Positions 46,245 to 49,453 of a stretch of 49,453 nt of DNA are shown here, piece by piece. The position numbers were made by a program, and so were the translations under genes. The DNA comes from a virus: IMG/VR virus record IMGVR_UViG_3300046517_002077, positions 1-49,453 of that record, one strand, 5' to 3'. The notes beneath the pieces are model-generated. The model did no database searches, was not told where the DNA came from, and saw only the letters and a program-made list of their open reading frames with translations. Numbering within the stretch: the first letter of the stretch is position 1; every line of letters begins with the position of its first letter.

Positions 46245-46675
46245 CATATTCTCCTCTTCAACGGTTCATCAAAAATCATCACGCCAGAGGGAGGTGGTGA
46301 CGTTACCTCAACCTCTGGCGTGACTGCAAGCGAGGACGGAGTTGGCGGACTTTCCTCGCTTGCTCCCCCGGAAGTTGGAGGGGCCATACCCTCCGGGGTT
46401 TCTAACGGTGGAAACCAATCGCCGGTCTGGTGACAGTAGAACCAGCCTTTGTCAATGCGCTCGGGGTATAACGTATAACTATCAACGATGTCTAGATGCT
46501 TACATGGCCCACGGTTGCTTTGCGGACAGTTGCAGGTATAGAAATCGCCAGAGGGTTTCAGATGGTAAAACCCAACGGCGTTCAAGTCTTTGGTAAACTT
46601 CGTCACGCGAAGCCCATCACCTTCGGTGCGCAAGGTGTAGATGTCATCGCGGAGCAAGTTGAAATCTTCTCTCAT
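46244..46675 (-). CDS. SWIM zinc-finger protein, 143 aa
   Basis: FYTCNCPQSNRGPCKHLDI carries C48-x-C50...C58-x-H60, the SWIM pattern CxCx(n)CxH known from DNA- and protein-binding factors linked with recombination. The rest is Pro/Ser-rich (APPTSGGASEESPPTPSS) and ends DEPLKRRI, whose codons form the next ribosome binding site. GAGGAC precedes its own ATG. Role unproven. Confidence 0.7.
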   Translation of the reverse strand: MREDFNLLRDDIYTLRTEGDGLRVTKFTKDLNAVGFYHLKPSGDFYTCNCPQSNRGPCKHLDIVDSYTLYPERIDKGWFYCHQTGDWFPPLETPEGMAPPTSGGASEESPPTPSSLAVTPEVEVTSPPPSGVMIFDEPLKRRI

Positions 46676-46854
46676 GATATGTCCTCGACCCTAAGAGAGA
46701 TAATCCAACAGTGACCATAGGTCGCGATTGGCTTGCCTTCAGTATCTTTTATCAGGATAAACTCATGCTGCCATCGCTCCCAGCTGAAGCTGATATCGTA
46801 GTAATCAACGCTGACCTTGGTCCCATCGGTCCATCTAACTTCGAGCATTTTCAT
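46672..46854 (-). CDS. Hypothetical protein, 60 aa
   Basis: MKMLEVRWTDGTKVSVDYYD, then WQHEFILIKDTEGKPIATYG. Small beta-rich protein, ATGA overlap at both ends. A second ATG at 46848 fits AGGA better and would remove two residues. No family. Confidence 0.6.
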   Translation of the reverse strand: MKMLEVRWTDGTKVSVDYYDISFSWERWQHEFILIKDTEGKPIATYGHCWIISLRVEDIS

Positions 46855-47048
46855 ATCCTAACCCTCGCTAGCTCAAGCGGAATCTCTGCGAACAACTTCA
46901 CCTTATCCCCAACCTTGAGCTTGTGCTCGAAGGGACATAGCATATTCAAGTACGCACCTTTGCCGAGTTCCACAACGATCAAGTGTGCCTTCTGCAAAGG
47001 TTCGAACTTGGTCTCCACAACAGTGCATTCTGCGATTTCGGCTTTCAT
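46851..47048 (-). CDS. Small beta-rich protein, 65 aa
   Basis: Start at 47048 with AAAGGATC upstream, directly after the hairpin at 47068-47091. MKAEIAECTVVETKFEPLQK, then VELGKGAYLNMLCPFEH and KVGDKVKLFAEIPLELARV. A small SH3/OB-like barrel is plausible. Function unknown. Confidence 0.6.
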   Translation of the reverse strand: MKAEIAECTVVETKFEPLQKAHLIVVELGKGAYLNMLCPFEHKLKVGDKVKLFAEIPLELARVRI

Positions 47049-47067
47049 CTTTGATCCTTTAAAAAAT

Positions 47068-47091
47068 CCTAGGGGCATTTGCGCCCCTAGG
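47068..47091 (-). terminator. Hairpin with GCAAAT loop and T-run
   Basis: Read leftward: CCTAGGGGC, loop GCAAAT, GCCCCTAGG, then ATTTTTT. It begins 3 nt after the stop at 47095. This has the shape of a rho-independent terminator, yet genes continue leftward, so it may attenuate rather than stop transcription. Confidence 0.7.
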
Positions 47092-47094
47092 CAG

Positions 47095-47364
47095 TCACAC
47101 AGGCATCGCGGGGAGGACACTGGGGGTTACCAGCGGCTTTGCCTGTGAAATCATGTGCCACACAGGGCGAGGCTTTGCCATGTATGTTGGATTGCGAATG
47201 CGGAATACCATTTGGCGAATGTTACCGATGTTTGTGCCGGGAAGAAATACCATCATTTCGCTTGGCCTCAACCCATGGCAAAGCATTGTGTAAACCTCGC
47301 GAAACTTCGTGCCTACCTTCGGCACAAGCCATCCACGTTCGTCGAGCGGTCGAATGTACATCAT
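47095..47364 (-). CDS. Helix-turn-helix-like protein, 89 aa
   Basis: MMYIRPLDERGWLVPKVGTK with GAGGTG upstream. REVYTMLCHGLRPSEMMVFL and GTNIGNIRQMVFRIRNP (about 22-58) look like a helix-turn-helix of the LuxR/sigma-4 kind by eye. It would be a candidate regulator of early or late promoters. Starts 2 nt after the previous stop. Confidence 0.65.
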   Translation of the reverse strand: MMYIRPLDERGWLVPKVGTKFREVYTMLCHGLRPSEMMVFLPGTNIGNIRQMVFRIRNPTYMAKPRPVWHMISQAKPLVTPSVLPAMPV

Positions 47365-47365
47365 G

Positions 47366-47692
47366 TTACACCTCTAACTTATAAATACCAATAAGCGAGT
47401 CATCGGTTTCTTCGTCTACAAGTTGTCCATCAAGAAAATGCTTGCCTTCGTCGCAGAGGAAGAAAAGTCTGCCTTCATCTTCCATAAGCACAACCTTACC
47501 CTCGCGACGGCACTCAAACCCTCCATCGATCTCTACAATCTCGCCGTCTTTGAGATCGTTAAGCTTGGCATATTCGCGATCCTGTAAGTCTTTCATGCTT
47601 TGGTCCCTCCATTTGAATTCTGCAAGGCTCCGACTCAATGCAGGGGATTTAATCGGACTTTTACCGAACCTTGCTGCGCCCTTTGTCCGCAT
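47366..47692 (-). CDS. First gene behind promoter P2, 108 aa
   Basis: The ATG at 47692 (MRTKGAARFGKSPIKSPALS) has GGAGAGG directly before. A second ATG at 47596 (MKDLQDREYAKLNDL) also has GGAGGG and would give 76 aa. The C-terminal part is beta-rich and acidic (GEIVEIDGGFECRREG, RLFFLCDEGKHFLDGQ), with Cys pairs. Perhaps translated from both starts. Function unknown. Confidence 0.65.
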   Translation of the reverse strand: MRTKGAARFGKSPIKSPALSRSLAEFKWRDQSMKDLQDREYAKLNDLKDGEIVEIDGGFECRREGKVVLMEDEGRLFFLCDEGKHFLDGQLVDEETDDSLIGIYKLEV

Positions 47693-47715
47693 AACCTCTC
47701 CTCTGATTATAACGC

Positions 47716-47744
47716 AGTATAACATATTTAAAAGGAAATGTCAA
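47716..47744 (-). promoter_or_regulatory. Leftward sigma-70 promoter P2
   Basis: TTGACA (47739-47744), 17 nt, TATACT (47716-47721) on the minus strand: near-consensus. Transcription should begin near 47709, about 17 nt before the first start codon. Upstream, 47751-47765 carries the element shared with promoter P1. It would drive the whole replication cluster. Confidence 0.85.
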
Positions 47745-47750
47745 CAACTT

Positions 47751-47765
47751 TCTCCAATCCCTGGT
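47751..47765. promoter_or_regulatory. 15-bp element upstream of P2, shared with P1
   Basis: TCTCCAATCCCTGGT here and TCTCCGATCCCTGGT at 1916-1930 differ by one base. Each lies just upstream of a leftward -35 element (6 bp and 11 bp away). Followed by two partial copies, GACCCTAGA and GACCCTAGG. Candidate binding site for a common regulator. Confidence 0.55.
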
Positions 47766-47782
47766 AGACCCTAGAGACCCTA

Positions 47783-47810
47783 GGGGCAGAGCCTAGATGG
47801 ACCCTGCCCC
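47783..47810 (-). terminator. Hairpin after the 23-aa frame
   Basis: GGGGCAG (47783-47789) pairs with CTGCCCC (47804-47810) around a 14-nt loop. It begins 6 nt after the stop at 47817. It lies upstream of P2 and may isolate it from upstream transcription. Confidence 0.5.
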
Positions 47811-47816
47811 GAGGTA

Positions 47817-47888
47817 TTAGTCAAGCAGTGTGAAGACTGCCAAAATCACGACTAGTAGACAGAACGCAGCGGCACCGAAGGGGTCCAT
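47817..47888 (-). CDS. Possible 23-aa membrane peptide
   Basis: MDPFGAAAFCLLVVILAVFT ends LLD: a very short frame that would form one membrane span. It overlaps the end of the 131-aa gene by 37 nt. No clear ribosome binding site, so coupled translation would be needed. A hairpin after its stop matches the pattern of other genes here. Confidence 0.3.
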   Translation of the reverse strand: MDPFGAAAFCLLVVILAVFTLLD

Positions 47889-48247
47889 GGTGTAGGGTCC
47901 GTCTTGGGTTCATCCCTTGCTTCAGCCATGGCCGCAGCCACGATCCCTTGGATAGTGTCGAACTTATGTTGCAAGGAGGCAAGGCGACTATCGAGCTTCA
48001 ATGCCCTGTCCTGCGCCTCGTTGCGAGCACGCTTTGCAGCTTCTTTATCCTCTCGCTCAAGACCAACTTCGATCTTGAGTTCCTCGTTAGCCCGCTTCAA
48101 GCTCTCACACTCAGTCCTCAAGGACTCTAGCTCTTTCCGAAGCGTTGGGAGCTTAGTAGCATCGGTTAAAAACTGAACCATCGTCGCTACCATGCTCGCC
48201 ATTTGTTCCTCCTGAGTGCTGACCTGGACAGCAGTTTCGTTAGACAT
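47852..48247 (-). CDS. Coiled-coil protein, 131 aa
   Basis: GGAGA 8 nt before the ATG: MSNETAVQVSTQEEQMASMV. Residues about 32-110 are a long coiled coil (KELESLRTECESLKRANEEL; LKLDSRLASLQHKFDTIQG). The tail is Pro-rich. Oligomeric, function unknown. Lies in its own cassette between P2 and the 218-aa gene. Confidence 0.7.
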   Translation of the reverse strand: MSNETAVQVSTQEEQMASMVATMVQFLTDATKLPTLRKELESLRTECESLKRANEELKIEVGLEREDKEAAKRARNEAQDRALKLDSRLASLQHKFDTIQGIVAAAMAEARDEPKTDPTPWTPSVPLRSVY

Positions 48248-48291
48248 AGCTAGTCTCCGTGTTAGCCTAGGATGGCCCTAGGCAGCCTTAA

Positions 48292-48316
48292 GCCCCAGGG
48301 CCGGAGCCCCAGGGCC
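48292..48316 (-). repeat. Two GCCCCAGGGCC direct repeats
   Basis: GCCCCAGGGCC occurs at 48292-48302 and 48306-48316, 3 nt apart. Each is itself nearly palindromic, and GGCCCT (48274-48279) can pair with AGGGCC. Located 18 nt after the stop of the 218-aa gene, so probably the 3' hairpin region of that transcript. Confidence 0.5.
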
Positions 48317-48333
48317 TAACCTTTCAATCGACT

Positions 48334-48990
48334 TTAGGCGTGTTGGACAGGAGCCTTGGCCTTGCCCTTACCAGGCACTGCACGAGGCGCAGACTTTCCA
48401 GCCTGGGTCGCGGACAGCGGCTTGCCCTTGTTCTTCTCAGCAGTCTTGGCTCGCGCCTCTGCCTTCTTCTCCTCAGCGTCTGCGACTCGCTTGGCGCTGA
48501 TAGCGATCTTCTTGATATCAATCGCGACCTTGGGCTTGAGCTCCTTGCGAGCTTCAATGTTGGCCTTGGCCTGTTCCAGGATCGAAGGATCAGCCGCGAT
48601 GTAGTCCTTCGCAGCCTTAGTGATTTCCTTCTTGTCGTAATGGGAAACCTTCCCACCGTCGGCCTTGATAGTGTCTTTGACGATGATAGAGGCAAGCCGT
48701 ACCGCTTCCGTCTGAACTTCGCCAGAGGCCGCCTTGGCTTTGACTCCGCCAGTCATCCTGACCTTGCCGGCGTAGACAGCCTCAAGCTGCTTTGCGGCAA
48801 TCGCCATCGCCTCTTCCTTACGCTTCGCCTCATCCGGCATCTTGGCCTTGGTAACATCAGTCATGCCGCGATTGAGCAAAGTCTTCATTCCAAGCAGGAA
48901 TGCGTATTCGTAGACTGCCTGTGGCAGGCTATCGGTGTCCACTTCGAGCGTAGCGTCGCCCTTCGTGATCGGGATATTAACCTTTGACAT
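48334..48990 (-). CDS. Conserved phage protein, Lys/Ala-rich, 218 aa
   Basis: GGAG 8 nt before the ATG, behind promoter P3. MSKVNIPITKGDATLEVDTD, then LGMKTLLNRGMTDVTKAKMP; similar 'GLKTLLNRG...K' proteins occur in other alphaproteobacterial phages, from memory, without known function. From about 150 it is Lys/Ala-rich and basic (AEARAKTAEKNKGKPLSATQ), suggesting nucleic-acid contact. The earliest gene of its own transcript. Confidence 0.75.
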   Translation of the reverse strand: MSKVNIPITKGDATLEVDTDSLPQAVYEYAFLLGMKTLLNRGMTDVTKAKMPDEAKRKEEAMAIAAKQLEAVYAGKVRMTGGVKAKAASGEVQTEAVRLASIIVKDTIKADGGKVSHYDKKEITKAAKDYIAADPSILEQAKANIEARKELKPKVAIDIKKIAISAKRVADAEEKKAEARAKTAEKNKGKPLSATQAGKSAPRAVPGKGKAKAPVQHA

Positions 48991-49015
48991 AGTCGACTCC
49001 TTTGGGTTTGCAAAC

Positions 49016-49034
49016 GTCAGCTTTACAAACTGAC
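49016..49034 (-). promoter_or_regulatory. Dyad in the leader of P3
   Basis: GTCAG (49016-49020) and CTGAC (49030-49034) form an inverted repeat around 9 nt, within the untranslated leader between P3 and the 218-aa gene. Possible operator or leader hairpin. Weak on its own. Confidence 0.3.
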
Positions 49035-49041
49035 AAACGGG

Positions 49042-49070
49042 AGATTACTCCCAATGCGGCGCTCTGTCAA
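49042..49070 (-). promoter_or_regulatory. Leftward sigma-70 promoter P3 with overlapping dyad
   Basis: TTGACA (49065-49070), 17 nt, TAATCT (49042-49047) on the minus strand. A palindrome GGGAG-ATTA-CTCCC (49039-49052) covers the -10 element, where a repressor could block polymerase. Expected start near 49035, about 45 nt before the gene at 48990. Confidence 0.78.
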
Positions 49071-49099
49071 TATGTTTTTTTCGCATACCAGCTATGCAA

Positions 49100-49150
49100 A
49101 TTTGCCGTGTGTCATTTTTGCAACAGTGATATAAATGACACACGGCAAAT
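49100..49150 (-). repeat. 18-bp perfect inverted repeat
   Basis: ATTTGCCGTGTGTCATTT (49100-49117) and its exact complement (49133-49150) flank a 15-nt loop. It starts 3 nt after the stop at 49154 and ends about 30 bp upstream of the P3 -35. In RNA it is a long hairpin without a T-run. It could protect or process the transcript, or be a protein-binding dyad. Confidence 0.75.
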
Positions 49151-49153
49151 AGG

Positions 49154-49321
49154 CTAATGCTCCTTTCCCTTCCCTTGCTCCACGATCCAGAGGGCAAAGG
49201 CCTCATAGTCCTCTGGCGATGCAGTATCAAGGAATGCCATGATGGCACTCTGGAATTCCTCTGCACTTGCAAGTCCATCTAGATATGCATTCGCTTGCGC
49301 TTTTAGCTCATCAAGTTTCAT
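49154..49321 (-). CDS. Small acidic protein, 55 aa
   Basis: GGAGGA about 7 nt before the ATG at 49321: MKLDELKAQANAYLDGLASA, then EEFQSAIMAFLDTASPEDYE, ending EQGKGKEH. Helical. An upstream in-frame ATG (49345) is ruled out by the stop codon present in the other copy of the terminal repeat. Function unknown. Confidence 0.75.
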   Translation of the reverse strand: MKLDELKAQANAYLDGLASAEEFQSAIMAFLDTASPEDYEAFALWIVEQGKGKEH

Positions 49322-49453
49322 CGCTTGGTCCTCCGTTATTAACAAAGTTGGGCAAGGCTACCGTTGCCGAAAACCCTGCCCAAGTAAATCAATGCGACAG
49401 CTTCCAAGCGATGCCAATCCACATCGCTATCGAGGCATAGCCAAGCGCAGCAA
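49299..49453. repeat. Right copy of the 155-bp terminal direct repeat
   Basis: Identical to 1-155 except G at 49327 for A at 29. It includes the start of the 55-aa gene and about a third of the coding region of the 68-aa gene that is complete near the left end. Confidence 0.9.

Noticed and set aside
48340-48987. Rightward 215-codon open frame
   Set aside because: It lies exactly antisense to the leftward 218-aa gene, which has a good promoter, ribosome binding site and a sensible composition. The rightward product has random-looking composition and no start signal.

Overview
The window is an essentially complete genome of a tailed, podovirus-like bacteriophage. Bases 1-155 recur at 49299-49453 with one mismatch, so the sequence is a circular (or circularly permuted / terminally redundant) contig with a unit of about 49.3 kb. 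Several small secreted or membrane proteins resemble those of Rhizobiales. The clearest is a barrel protein at 6279-7064 with the ADMPIKAPV...WSGIYFGANG start typical of alphaproteobacterial outer-membrane proteins, so a Bradyrhizobium-like host is my best guess. I see no integrase, no phage RNA polymerase and no tRNA gene. Nothing supports lysogeny.

There are two transcription units. The rightward late unit (about 2.9-33.6 kb) holds, in order: small and large terminase, small membrane/lysis candidates, a beta-barrel protein, portal, Bbp19-like protein, scaffold, major capsid protein, Bbp16-like cement protein, a set of small structural proteins (several with Sec signal peptides), a beta-helix tailspike, small Gly/Cys-rich proteins, tail-tube adaptor, nozzle, four internal-virion (ejection) proteins including a 2170-residue polyvalent protein, and a GH108 endolysin. 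Genes mostly overlap by ATGA/GTGA.

The leftward early unit runs from about 2.6 kb through the circular junction to 33.5 kb. It carries many tiny proteins, then a DUF3310 protein, UvrD-like helicase, Cas4/RecB-type nuclease, Sak4-like ATPase, an Acb2-like candidate anti-CBASS protein, an SSB-like protein, a family-A DNA polymerase split over two genes (uracil-DNA glycosylase fused to the 3'-5' exonuclease in one, polymerase in the other, with a 115-residue gene between), and a replication ATPase. It meets the late unit tail to tail at 33503-33564.

Three leftward sigma-70-type promoters are readable (1876-1904, 47716-47744, 49042-49070). The divergent region at 1.9-2.2 kb contains arrays of 10-11 bp repeats flanking a T15 tract, the best origin/operator candidate. 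A 15-bp element from that array is repeated in front of the second promoter. Nearly every leftward cistron that does not overlap the next is followed, 3-14 nt after its stop, by a hairpin. Four of these share a six-base loop. These hairpins, the split polymerase with His at the position equivalent to Pol I residue 762, and the run of signal-peptide-bearing proteins among the virion genes are the most unusual features.
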